Shown here piece by piece: positions 45,998 through 53,824 of a stretch of 64,000 nucleotides of DNA. This DNA is from Mycolicibacterium arenosum (GTDB lineage Bacteria > Actinomycetota > Actinomycetes > Mycobacteriales > Mycobacteriaceae). The notes beneath the pieces were generated by a model. That model saw only the letters and a list, made by a program, of their open reading frames with translations, searched no databases and had not been told where the DNA came from. Both the position numbers and the translations under genes were made by a program. The DNA lies in the NCBI RefSeq assembly GCF_024320865.1, contig NZ_JANDBD010000003.1, positions 62,001 to 126,000 of the forward strand. Direction: 5' to 3'. Numbering within the stretch: position 1 is the stretch's first letter; each line of letters begins with the position of its first letter.

Positions 45998-47331
45998 AAA
46001 AGGTTGCCTTCATCGCACATTCAACGACAGAGCACTGGAATCGGTTCTGGTTCGAACCACAGTCGACGTCCAGCCTTGCACTGTTTCGAATAGCATTCGG
46101 GTTCCTCGCCGTGTGCTGGACCGCGAGCTTGGCGCCCAACGCCATGGCGTTCTACGGACCGCAGGGCGTTATGCCGTCCCCACCAGCCCGACAGCCCTTC
46201 GAGTGGGGGCTCCTGTTCTGGTTTCCCGACCCGCCGGTGGTCATCGCCGTTATCGCCGTCACGCTGGTCGCAGCCGCCGCGGTGATGCTCGGTGCGTACA
46301 CGCGCACCGCCTCTGTGATGCTCGCACTCGGCCTGATGTGCCTCGAGCAGCGAAACGTGTTCATCACGAACGGGGGTGACTCGCTGCTTCGGAACCTGGC
46401 ATTCCTACTCGTTCTGACGCCGGCCGGGGCGGCCCTCTCGGTCGACCGGTATCGCACTGCACACCTACGCTTCTGGGACTTCCCGTTACATTCGCCCTGG
46501 GGCCTGAGACTCATCCAGATCCAGATCAGCGTCGGGTATCTGGCATCCGTGTGGCAGAAATCGGGCGGCCAACTGTGGAGGAACGAGGAGGCGGTGTGGT
46601 ATGCGCTCCGTGTCGAGGACATCCACCGATTCACCACCCCCGGTTTCCTCGCAAACTCGGTCTTCATCACGGGCGCACTGACTCTCGGCACGCTGCTTCT
46701 CGAGTTCGCTCTCGGCGTGCTGGTCTGGAACCGCACATTCCGCCCTTGGGTGCTGGCGCTCGGTGTGTTGCTCCACGTGGGCATCAACTGGTCGATCATG
46801 GTGGGTTTCTTCGGCTTGCTGATGATCGCCGGGTACCTGGCCTTCATTTCCCCGGAGACGGCGACGCGATTCGTGCAATGGGTGCGGTTGAGGCCAGTCG
46901 GCGTCCGGCGGACGTGCAGGGTCCACCTAGGACGACGGCTTCGATCCGCCAGCGGGTGTCGAGCCGTGGCGCTTCGGCGGCTGCGCCTTGGGAGGGCCGC
47001 TCGGTCGAGCCGGTCGACTGTTCGGCCCGGTAGGACGAGAATCTCGTCCACTGCGGGAGTTCCGGTTGGCCAAGCCGTGTCTCATCGCCGCGATGGAGAC
47101 GCTCACGCCGGCGCCTGTGCCCAGCAGCGCGCACAGGATGAGGGTGGCCGGAGTCGGCTCACGTCCCGCGGCGATCCAGACGGCTCCGACCATTGCAACG
47201 GCGAGGAAAGCCGAGGCGACCGGAAGTCCCACTCTGGCGGACATCTCCCTGCGTCCTCGTCGCAGAGTTCGGTTGAAGGATTCGACGTAGGCCACCGCGA
47301 ACAGGGCGACGAAGAAGACGCCGCCGGCTAG
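45994..47331 (+). CDS. HTTM-domain membrane protein with doubtful C-terminal extension
   Basis: The first ~300 residues are a polytopic HTTM (horizontally transferred transmembrane, gamma-carboxylase-like/SdpB-like) domain with about eight helices (LALFRIAFGFLAVCWTASL, FITNGGDSLLRNLAFLL, WALRVED-like WYALRVEDIHRF, LHVGINWSIMVGFFGL). Catalytic residues of true carboxylases are not evident. After residue ~310 the frame becomes Arg/Ser-rich and runs antisense through the kinase gene, so it is probably not real. A stop in another frame at 46928-46930 abuts the kinase-gene stop exactly, so a further indel may lie just before it. Family length favours an end near 46930. Confidence 0.72.
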   Translation: MKKVAFIAHSTTEHWNRFWFEPQSTSSLALFRIAFGFLAVCWTASLAPNAMAFYGPQGVMPSPPARQPFEWGLLFWFPDPPVVIAVIAVTLVAAAAVMLGAYTRTASVMLALGLMCLEQRNVFITNGGDSLLRNLAFLLVLTPAGAALSVDRYRTAHLRFWDFPLHSPWGLRLIQIQISVGYLASVWQKSGGQLWRNEEAVWYALRVEDIHRFTTPGFLANSVFITGALTLGTLLLEFALGVLVWNRTFRPWVLALGVLLHVGINWSIMVGFFGLLMIAGYLAFISPETATRFVQWVRLRPVGVRRTCRVHLGRRLRSASGCRAVALRRLRLGRAARSSRSTVRPGRTRISSTAGVPVGQAVSHRRDGDAHAGACAQQRAQDEGGRSRLTSRGDPDGSDHCNGEESRGDRKSHSGGHLPASSSQSSVEGFDVGHREQGDEEDAAG

Positions 47332-47878
47332 TGCGGTCGCCCACGCAGATTGCGTGCTGCGCATCCCGAATCGATATGACGCGGTGACCTTCTCGCCATC
47401 GCTCACGACGAGTTCGGCCGACGTGCGACCCGCGACGATATACGGATTCGGCGGATCGAGCTCAGCGGTCCCGCCAGCACGGTCGGGGACGATCCGCCCG
47501 GTATGTGAGGTGATATCGGCACCAAGCGCCTTCTGCTCGAGCGCGACCGTGTCACCATCGACGTCCTTCACCGTCACCTCGATCGGCTTCGTCATGTCGA
47601 TAGCGACCACCCCTGCGGTCACCGGATCGACACCTGCGATCGTCACTTCGCCGGGCTTCAGGTCGCCCCCGCGCGGAGGAGATCCCACGCCCACCAGTGC
47701 CGCCACAACGGCGGCCGCAGCGAGTACCCCGGCGATGATGTACGGCGTCCGCGCTCCCGGACGTTCGCTACTCGCGGCCGAATCCCGTTGCGTTGCAACG
47801 AGGTCCGGCGGCCAGGCGTTGATGCTCGCCGTCGCCGGAACACTGATCGCCGCGGTGGCCGCGGCGATCGATTCGTAC
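46927..47878 (-). pseudogene. Membrane and extracytoplasmic part of the receptor kinase, in shifted frame
   Basis: Continuation of the kinase gene at 48761 after a -1 base change near 47873-47876. It reads ESIAAATAAISVPATASI, a membrane helix (TPYIIAGVLAAAAVVAALVGV), a ~110-residue outside domain with beta-strand character (KPIEVTVKDVDGDTVALEQ, NPYIVAGRTSAELVVSDGE), then three further membrane helices and a basic, Pro/Ser-rich cytoplasmic tail ending GGSKPSS. There is no good start codon of its own, which supports one original gene of about 610 codons (46927-48761). Confidence 0.7.
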
Positions 47879-48761
47879 CGAGTACCGGGACGCCGGCTTG
47901 TGCCAGCCAGTTGCGCCCCCAGCACTGGGTGGCGGTGGACGCCAAAGCAACACCGAACTCCTCCGCCGTCTGCCAACGCTGCCTCGGATCGGTTGTCAGA
48001 CCGCGCATGACGACGTCGCACAGCGGAGGCGGCAGCTTAGGAGCGACCTTGATAAGGGGCGTCGGGCGACTGTAGGCGTGCATCATGTAGAGCGCTGTAC
48101 TGTCCACCTCTGTCGGAAAGGGTAAGGTTCCCGAAAGCAATTGGTAGAGGGTGATGCTCAACGCGTAGACGTCGGTTGCCGGCGTCACCGGAGTCCCTAG
48201 AACCTGTTCCGGCGCAATGTAATACGCCGTACCTAGAACGTCTCCGGCGCGGGTCTTGCCCGAATCTCCTCCGACGATCTTCGCGATGCCGAAATCGCTG
48301 AGTTTGACCGTACCGTTCGCGGCGAACATGAGGTTCGCCGGCTTCACGTCGCGATGGAGCACTCCCCGGCGGTGGGCGGCTTCCAACGCCGACGAACACG
48401 CCAGTGCGACGCCGATTGCGGGACCGGGTGCGAATCCCTGCGACAGGAATCGATCGAGCACGGTTCCGGCCGACAGGTACTCCATGACGAAGAGACACAA
48501 CTCCTCGTCTTCGACGTAGTCGTAGATCGGCACGACGTGCGGGTGGTCGATAGCGGCCATGAGACGCGCCTCGGCGGCGAACCGCCGTCGGATGTCGACG
48601 TCGTGAGCCACCTCGGAAGGCAGCAGTTTGACCGCGACCTTGCGCTGGAGTCGCTGATGGGTTCCGAACAGCACGACGCCGAAGCCCCCACGTGCGATCT
48701 CACCGCCGATCTCGTAGCCCGGCAGCGCAGCACGCACACGCTCGAACACATCCGACGTCAC
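47658..48761 (-). CDS. Serine/threonine protein kinase (kinase domain; downstream frame shifted)
   Basis: A PknB-type kinase domain in residues ~15-280: GGEIARGGFGVVLFG (P-loop), VAVKLLPSE (Lys), LHRDVKPANLMF (catalytic loop), LSDFGIAK and YYIAPEQVLGTP. All catalytic residues are present. After VLGT (residue 295) the frame becomes Arg/Pro-rich and meaningless to its stop; the membrane part follows in another frame. GTG at 48761 overlaps the stop of the upstream Ig-like membrane protein gene. It is the third gene of a coupled three-gene operon and probably phosphorylates the Thr-rich tail of its partner. Confidence 0.85.
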   Translation of the reverse strand: MTSDVFERVRAALPGYEIGGEIARGGFGVVLFGTHQRLQRKVAVKLLPSEVAHDVDIRRRFAAEARLMAAIDHPHVVPIYDYVEDEELCLFVMEYLSAGTVLDRFLSQGFAPGPAIGVALACSSALEAAHRRGVLHRDVKPANLMFAANGTVKLSDFGIAKIVGGDSGKTRAGDVLGTAYYIAPEQVLGTPVTPATDVYALSITLYQLLSGTLPFPTEVDSTALYMMHAYSRPTPLIKVAPKLPPPLCDVVMRGLTTDPRQRWQTAEEFGVALASTATQCWGRNWLAQAGVPVLGTNRSPRPPRRSVFRRRRASTPGRRTSLQRNGIRPRVANVRERGRRTSSPGYSLRPPLWRHWWAWDLLRAGAT

Positions 48762-49753
48762 GGCCCGGCCTCGTCGCCGGCCGTCTTGTTGACGTCACCC
48801 GCGCCGACCTTCGCGGGCTGCATCACGTCGGACGGCACCTGACCCGCCTCGCTGTCGACGCGGTCTTCCGTGGTTACGCCGGCTTCGAGGAATCCATCAG
48901 TCGCCACCTCATCGGACAGGTCGACGGTGAACTGGCCGTCGGTCACACCGTCGGGGTCCTGGTCGGTGTACTGGTCCGTGTACTGATCGGTGAACTGGTC
49001 GTAGTCGAATTCGTCGTCGTCGCCCGGCGCCGGGGAGAAGAAGCCCAACGCGAAGAACACGACGGAAGCGACACCGACGGCGGCGTACCAGAACCCAGCC
49101 GACGGACTCCACAGTCGCAGAATCGAGGCCGTGAAGCCGAGGACGAGAAGCAGTCCGAGCCCGGGCAGTAGGAAGCGCAGACCCCGCTGAGCACGATTCG
49201 CCGGCAATCGGTGACTGGCGACCGCTACCGCCACACGAACGAACGCCACGGCCGTGAAGATCACGAGGATGAGACCGAACAGACCGGCGACCGACCACAG
49301 TGAGCCTTCGACGTCGGTGACTGTGGGAATGGTCGTGATGGTTCTGCCCGCGTCATCGCTTATCTTCAGATCGGCTCGAATCAAGCCCGTCGCCTGCCGG
49401 TCGAGATCGGTGAGGTCGACCTGGTAGCTCAACACACCCGTCGTGCCCGCCTGCACGGTGAGTTCGGTCGAGGCGACGTACCGGTAGAAGTTCAGACCGA
49501 GGATGTTGCCGGAGAGTTCCACGCGTTTGACGACGACTGGCTCGTTGCCGCCATTGGTCACGTCGAGTTCGATCCTGGCGAGCGTGCCGGGTTCAAGACG
49601 CAAAGGGGCGGTTGTGCTCGCGGTCGCGACGTTCTGGTCGTTGAACGTGGCGGCCACCGTCACGTCCCCGCGAGCGGCGTGCGCGACCCCGCCGCCGCAG
49701 AAACTTCCAATCAGCAGCATCGCGAGCACCGCGATCAACTTTGGCACCATCAC
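48758..49753 (-). CDS. Secreted/membrane Ig-like protein with Thr/Asp-rich cytoplasmic tail
   Basis: A 331-residue protein: a signal peptide (cleavage near GVAHA|ARGD), an extracytoplasmic beta-rich domain (residues ~28-150; ARIELDVTNGGNEPVVVKRV), a membrane helix at ~152-175, two or three more helices to ~245, and an acidic tail with tandem QFTDQYTDQYTDQDPDG. The tail's Thr-Asp repeats are attractive phosphorylation sites for the kinase encoded next. The start and end overlap both neighbours by four bases. No known family recognised. Confidence 0.82.
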   Translation of the reverse strand: MMVPKLIAVLAMLLIGSFCGGGVAHAARGDVTVAATFNDQNVATASTTAPLRLEPGTLARIELDVTNGGNEPVVVKRVELSGNILGLNFYRYVASTELTVQAGTTGVLSYQVDLTDLDRQATGLIRADLKISDDAGRTITTIPTVTDVEGSLWSVAGLFGLILVIFTAVAFVRVAVAVASHRLPANRAQRGLRFLLPGLGLLLVLGFTASILRLWSPSAGFWYAAVGVASVVFFALGFFSPAPGDDDEFDYDQFTDQYTDQYTDQDPDGVTDGQFTVDLSDEVATDGFLEAGVTTEDRVDSEAGQVPSDVMQPAKVGAGDVNKTAGDEAGP

Positions 49754-50700
49754 CGCACCGAACCCTTCTTCGAAGGAGCGCCGCCGCGCAGCAGCACCCA
49801 GCCGAAAACAAGTAGGAAGAGCATGATCATTACGACCGCGGGTCCCTGCGTGCCGACCTCGGACACCAGCACGATGTCGAGGAGCGCGTTCAACGTTGGA
49901 CCGCAGACCGCCTGCACCGAGTGCTGGCCGGCAGGAGTCGTACCCGTGCTGAACTGCGTCGTGAAGTCGCCGTCGGTGTTGGCGGTGGTCTTAGCCACCG
50001 GCTCGCTGTTGACCGTTACGGTGACGGGAGCGCCCGCAGCGCACCCCTGCCCGTGTACCTCTGCGACGCCCGCGATTGCCTTGGTTACGGTCAGTAGCTC
50101 GATTCGCGGAGCAGGCGGCGGAGGGAGTACCACACGCGGAACGGCCACGGGTGCCGGTGTCGGTGTCGGAGACGGCGGTGGCGCCGTGGTGGGCGCAGGG
50201 CGCGGTGCCGTCTGTGTTCGAGTCGGCTCAGGCGGGGGCGCAGGGCTCGGGGGAGGCTGAGGCGCCCTGGTCTTCTTAATCTGCGTCGTCTTGTTGGGCG
50301 TACCCGAAGAGGTCGACGACGAACTTGACGATCCCGACGACGAACTCGACGTGGTGCCCGAAGACGAGGTGGTTCCGGAGGAAGACGTCGTGCCGGACGA
50401 CGACGTCGTGCCGGAGGACGACGTCGTGCCCGACGACGACGTCGTGCCGGGCGACGACGTCGTGCCGGAGGAAGACGTCGTGCCGGAGGAAGACGTCGTG
50501 CCAGAGGAAGACGTCGTGCCCGACGACGAACTGGATGAGGACGACGAACCCGAGGACGACGAGGAACCGGACGACGACGAGGAGCCACCAGGATCCGGCT
50601 CGGCGAGCGCCGCACCCGGCAGTGTGGTGAGAGCGACCACAACGCTCACGGCTACCGCGAACGTGGCCATCTGCTTGCGAAATCCCCGAGACGCGTTCAC
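49750..50700 (-). CDS. Surface protein with Ser/Gly/Thr repeat stalk and C-terminal membrane anchor
   Basis: A 316-residue protein with a signal peptide (to ~residue 33, LPGAALA). A Ser/Gly stretch and ten tandem GTTSSS units (residues 61-120) follow, then a Pro-rich stretch (PPPSPAPPPEP), a small beta-sandwich-like domain with two cysteines (GQGCAAGAPVTVTVNSEP, SVQAVCGPTL), one membrane helix (AVVMIMLFLLVFGWVLL) and a short basic tail. It looks like a stalked, cell-envelope-spanning sensor or adhesin. It is the first gene of the operon with the Ig-like protein and the kinase; GTG at 50700 follows AAGGGGGG. Confidence 0.83.
   Translation of the reverse strand: MNASRGFRKQMATFAVAVSVVVALTTLPGAALAEPDPGGSSSSSGSSSSSGSSSSSSSSSGTTSSSGTTSSSGTTSSSGTTSSPGTTSSSGTTSSSGTTSSSGTTSSSGTTSSSGTTSSSSSGSSSSSSTSSGTPNKTTQIKKTRAPQPPPSPAPPPEPTRTQTAPRPAPTTAPPPSPTPTPAPVAVPRVVLPPPPAPRIELLTVTKAIAGVAEVHGQGCAAGAPVTVTVNSEPVAKTTANTDGDFTTQFSTGTTPAGQHSVQAVCGPTLNALLDIVLVSEVGTQGPAVVMIMLFLLVFGWVLLRGGAPSKKGSVR
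50341..50520. repeat. Ten 18-base coding repeats (GTTSSS units)
   Basis: Ten in-frame 18-base units encode GTTSSS (one variant GTTSSP) in the surface-protein gene on the minus strand. Plus-strand units read like GACGTCGTGCCGGACGAC, with GGAGGA variants. Flanking Ser/Gly codons extend the low-complexity region. Such an array is prone to copy-number change by slippage without losing frame. Confidence 0.9.
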
Positions 50701-51050
50701 GCGTCATCCCCCCTTGTCGATTGCCGTGCCCGAAATGTCGGGCCCCCCTCAGCAACCATCCACAATTTATAACGCCGCGGACCAATACCGCAATAGACGG
50801 ACGCCGGCCAATTCGGTTGATTGATGACGCTTACCCGGCACTCGCCGAGCGGGCACTGTCGAGGCCGTGTCGAAGCGTCCTTGAATGCGACACCTCCTGT
50901 GCGACTACGAAACTCGACTCTCTGCGCGGGGCCCGTGTCATCCGCCGGCTGATTGTCGCCACTGCTGACTGTGATCGCCATCAGGCGCCCGCGAAAGGGG
51001 GCCTGATCGACCTAGCGGTGCACGGAACCTCGGAGAGGACGGATTCGATG
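50701..51050. other. Intergenic region upstream of the kinase operon
   Basis: About 350 bases between the NHL-protein end and the surface-protein start. Besides the candidate promoter and leader hairpin near 50.73-50.79 kb I see no gene; open frames here lack mycobacterial coding character. The stretch near 50760-50830 is less GC-rich than its surroundings. Confidence 0.5.
50766..50793 (-). promoter_or_regulatory. Candidate promoter of the kinase operon
   Basis: On the minus strand, TTGCGG (50793-50788) and TATAAA (50771-50766) are separated by 16 bases, a fair SigA-like match and rare in this GC-rich sequence. It lies about 65 bases before the GTG of the surface-protein gene. A GCCCGA-AATG-TCGGGC hairpin (50728-50743) lies in the leader. 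Confidence 0.45.
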
Positions 51051-52943
51051 TCAGACCCGAATCATCACCAGCCCGGTCTGAGGAATGAACGCGTCCCCGT
51101 GATCCGTCACCGCAATCCCGTGAGCGCGGCTGCCGGGTGTCGCGGCATCGGTAGTCTTACCCGACCCGACGTACATCTGCGTGACCTTCTCACCGTTCGG
51201 GTGGTACTTCACGACCTTGGCGTCGGTGGCGCTGAGCACGTAGACGTCACCCGCGGCGTCGAGCCCGATGTCGTACGGCGCGTTGAGACCGTCCGCGCCA
51301 CCTCCCGAGTGGTTCGGATCGGTGGCGTAGGTGCTGCCCCACGAGCCGGTCTGCTTGTACGTGCCGTCCGCCTGCTTCGTCCACACCTGGACGCGGCTGT
51401 TGGTGGCCTCGGTGGTGTAGATCGTCGACCCGTCAGGCGACACGGCGATCCCGTTGAGGTTGTTGAACTTGCCCAACTCGTAACTGGACGGGTCGTTTTG
51501 GTTCCCGGACACCGAATCGCCGAATCGCGTCAGCAGCGTTCCGTCGGTGTCGTACACCAGAACGGTACCCACCTGCTGCTGCGTCCACATGCCCTGCGCC
51601 ACATACAGCCGACCCTGGTCATCAGTGGCGATGCGATAGCCCTCCGGCGTAATCGTCTTCGGCCCGTACGTATACGTGTCGAGCTTGAAGGTCGGGTCGA
51701 CCTTGTACGAGCCGTCCAGCCCGCGCACGAGCTTCTTCGGCGTCGCCGGCGCACATCCGGCACACGGCTCCTGTTTGATGAGGTCACCGTCGACGACGTA
51801 GAGGTAGTCGCCGTTGGGACCGGGCGCGACGTCGAGGACGGGGAACGGCAGGGTGTCGACCCGAATCAGTTCGTTGTCGGGTGAGTAGACGTAGAGCTTG
51901 TTTCCGGCCGGCACGTAGAGATTGCCCTGCGCGTCGGTCTGACCGCCGCCCTCGCCACCTTTCGCGGCGATGGTTCCGAGTTGGTAACCGTCCGCGTTGG
52001 GGTCGGTGATGGCCGTGGTCCCCTGGACGATGGGTGTGTTCTCGATGCCGAACGCCTCGTTGAACTGGCGACGAACGAGTAGAAGCGCCCCCCATAGCGT
52101 CGGCCAGTCCTCCGTGCCACCGGGTCCGTAGTAGGACGCGAACAGCTTGAGAGTGAACGTCATCCCAGCCGAGATTAGCTTGGTCGACGTCGATACCAGA
52201 GCCTCCAGTAGCGACGGTGCCGGATCCGCCGCGACAGTGGGTACCAACGCGTCGAGCGCGCTGAATGTGCGGGCCTGCGCGAGGTCGGAAATGTTGGTTG
52301 CGGCGATGTTCGTCGGTTCTGCGAGGTCCGCGCCTGCGACCTCACCGCCCTTCGGATGCGCTGCGAATGACGGCGGCGGTGACGCGGTCTTCCGCTGGCC
52401 GGTGAGGCCGGTGTTCGGCACGACGGCGTTCTCGAGCTTGTCGACGTCTCCGTTCGACTTGGGTTGCAGCGGAACGGCTTCCGGGGTCGCGGTGGGCGCC
52501 ACGGCGATCGGCGTCGCCGTCGGGCTGACGACCGGTTCCACCGGCTCTGCCGTAGCGGGCGTGGTGGGCTCCGAGGATTCGACTGTTCTGGTGGCGCTCG
52601 TGTTCTCCGACACGATCGACCCCGAGCTGCCAAAGGTCACCGTCGGCGTCGATCCGCCACCGATGACGGTCGTGGTCGACGATCCGGTGGTGCTGGTCGT
52701 CGTCGTGGTTGTGGTCGTCTGATTCGCACCGCCGTCGTGATCGGCTTCGGTGGTGCCCTCACCACTTATCGGCTGAGTCACCGCATTGGACTGATCACCG
52801 CCCTCGCCACTCGGCGAATCGGCGTTGTTCGACGTGCCCGTGTCGTCGGCCCACGCGACGCCCGGAGCGGCCGACACTGCGAACCCCACACCCAACGCCA
52901 CGGCCAACGCGCCTACCCTGCCAACGTATTTTGCGCAGCACAT
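51051..52943 (-). CDS. Secreted NHL-repeat (beta-propeller) protein
   Basis: A 630-residue exported protein. ATG at 52943 has GGGGGAG upstream and starts the typical mycobacterial leader MCCAKYVGRVGALAVALGVG ending GVAWA. A Ser/Thr/Pro-rich region follows, with a run of Thr codons around residues 75-95, then an alpha-helical region (~residues 230-300). A C-terminal NHL/six-bladed propeller follows, with repeated blades such as GRLYVAQGMWTQQQVGTVLV, FNNLNGIAVSPDGSTIYTTE and LNAPYDIGLDAAGDVYVLSA. Such propellers bind ligands or proteins; no enzymatic residue is evident. The frame open to 53063 is the untranslated leader. Confidence 0.87.
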   Translation of the reverse strand: MCCAKYVGRVGALAVALGVGFAVSAAPGVAWADDTGTSNNADSPSGEGGDQSNAVTQPISGEGTTEADHDGGANQTTTTTTTTSTTGSSTTTVIGGGSTPTVTFGSSGSIVSENTSATRTVESSEPTTPATAEPVEPVVSPTATPIAVAPTATPEAVPLQPKSNGDVDKLENAVVPNTGLTGQRKTASPPPSFAAHPKGGEVAGADLAEPTNIAATNISDLAQARTFSALDALVPTVAADPAPSLLEALVSTSTKLISAGMTFTLKLFASYYGPGGTEDWPTLWGALLLVRRQFNEAFGIENTPIVQGTTAITDPNADGYQLGTIAAKGGEGGGQTDAQGNLYVPAGNKLYVYSPDNELIRVDTLPFPVLDVAPGPNGDYLYVVDGDLIKQEPCAGCAPATPKKLVRGLDGSYKVDPTFKLDTYTYGPKTITPEGYRIATDDQGRLYVAQGMWTQQQVGTVLVYDTDGTLLTRFGDSVSGNQNDPSSYELGKFNNLNGIAVSPDGSTIYTTEATNSRVQVWTKQADGTYKQTGSWGSTYATDPNHSGGGADGLNAPYDIGLDAAGDVYVLSATDAKVVKYHPNGEKVTQMYVGSGKTTDAATPGSRAHGIAVTDHGDAFIPQTGLVMIRV

Positions 52944-52955
52944 TTGAGACTCCCC

Positions 52956-52997
52956 CTGTTCAGCCCGACCTCCACGGTCGGGTCCCCTTCTGAACAG
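52956..52997 (-). promoter_or_regulatory. Structured 5' leader of the NHL-protein gene
   Basis: In the minus-strand transcript, CTGTTCAG and CTGAACAG (8 bases) enclose CCCGACC-GTGGA-GGTCGGG (7-base stem, 5-base loop), with a 7-base bulge on one side. The structure ends next to the GGGGGAG ribosome site. It could control translation or mRNA stability. Confidence 0.6.
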
Positions 52998-53023
52998 CAT
53001 CGCCGAACTCATCGGTCGTTGAA

Positions 53024-53039
53024 TCAGGGAAATCCCTGA
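53024..53039. promoter_or_regulatory. Palindrome upstream of the NHL-protein gene
   Basis: TCAGGGA-AA-TCCCTGA is a perfect inverted repeat about 80 bases before the NHL start, in the promoter region (52944-53239 holds no gene). Possible operator; the regulator is unknown. Confidence 0.45.
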
Positions 53040-53239
53040 ACTTTCTCGGCCGCGGAACCCCACACCCCTATGTAGAGAAGAGGCCGAAGTGCGTCGACCG
53101 CGCGCCGTCGACGTCCGAACGCGTGACGCGTCGGCAAGTCTTGCCCGCGTGCGCTCGACCGCCCATCGGCGACCTACCGAGACCGATACGCGCGATCAGC
53201 TCGAATTCGTTTGCGGAGCTTACGTTCTCCTCCGGAGAG

Positions 53240-53776
53240 CTAGCCTTCCAGCTGCGGCTTGATCTTCGCGATGAGGTCCATGGCCGCGGCGGTGGACTCG
53301 TCGGCGGTCATCTCGATCGGCGACGCGACCTGCACCGAGTTGTAGCGATCGTCCGCCGCGAATTCGACGGCTCCCGCGAGGCTGCGCGTTCCGTCCGGTC
53401 CCGGCACGGTCGGCACCTCGATCTCGGGCAGCGTGTTGTTCACCGCGGTGCCGGGAGCCCCGATGTCGACCGACACCGACACGTAGGTCTCGGGGTTCTC
53501 CCAGAGGCACGCCGTCGTGGCGCCCTGCCCGCTCGGGACGCCGTCAACGGTGATGCCGATCAACGGAGCGACGTCGTCGGCCGACGAGAGCAGCGCACAC
53601 GCGTCGACCGCGTCGGCGTCGTCCCCCGCCGTGTCGGCGCGCGCCGACGACTCAATGGACGACATGGCCGCCGCGCCGTCGTTCTCCGGTGTCGCGGATG
53701 ACGGCTCGGTCTCCGAACAGCCGGCGAGCGCCAGACAGAGAGCAGCGAAGAACAGGGCGGAGTGGCCACGAGTCAT
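53240..53776 (-). CDS. DUF3558 lipoprotein
   Basis: A 178-residue lipoprotein with lipobox LAGC at residues ~17-20. The mature part is a DUF3558 domain (VDACALLSSADDVAPLIG, ACLWENPETYVSVSVDIG) with the usual cysteine pair, common in mycobacterial envelope lipoproteins of unknown function. It stands alone between the NHL gene and an LLM oxidoreductase. Confidence 0.88.
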   Translation of the reverse strand: MTRGHSALFFAALCLALAGCSETEPSSATPENDGAAAMSSIESSARADTAGDDADAVDACALLSSADDVAPLIGITVDGVPSGQGATTACLWENPETYVSVSVDIGAPGTAVNNTLPEIEVPTVPGPDGTRSLAGAVEFAADDRYNSVQVASPIEMTADESTAAAMDLIAKIKPQLEG

Positions 53777-53824
53777 GGCTCCGACGCTAACGTCCTCCAG
53801 CGCGGCGAGATATAGGGCGTTTCC

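Noticed and set aside
50697..50981. Minus-strand 94-codon frame upstream of the surface-protein gene
   Set aside because: It covers the promoter and leader of the operon, lacks a ribosome site and has no coding character.
50721..51884. Plus-strand open frame opposite the NHL protein
   Set aside because: Composition and lack of motifs mark it as antisense shadow; the minus-strand beta-propeller gene explains the region.
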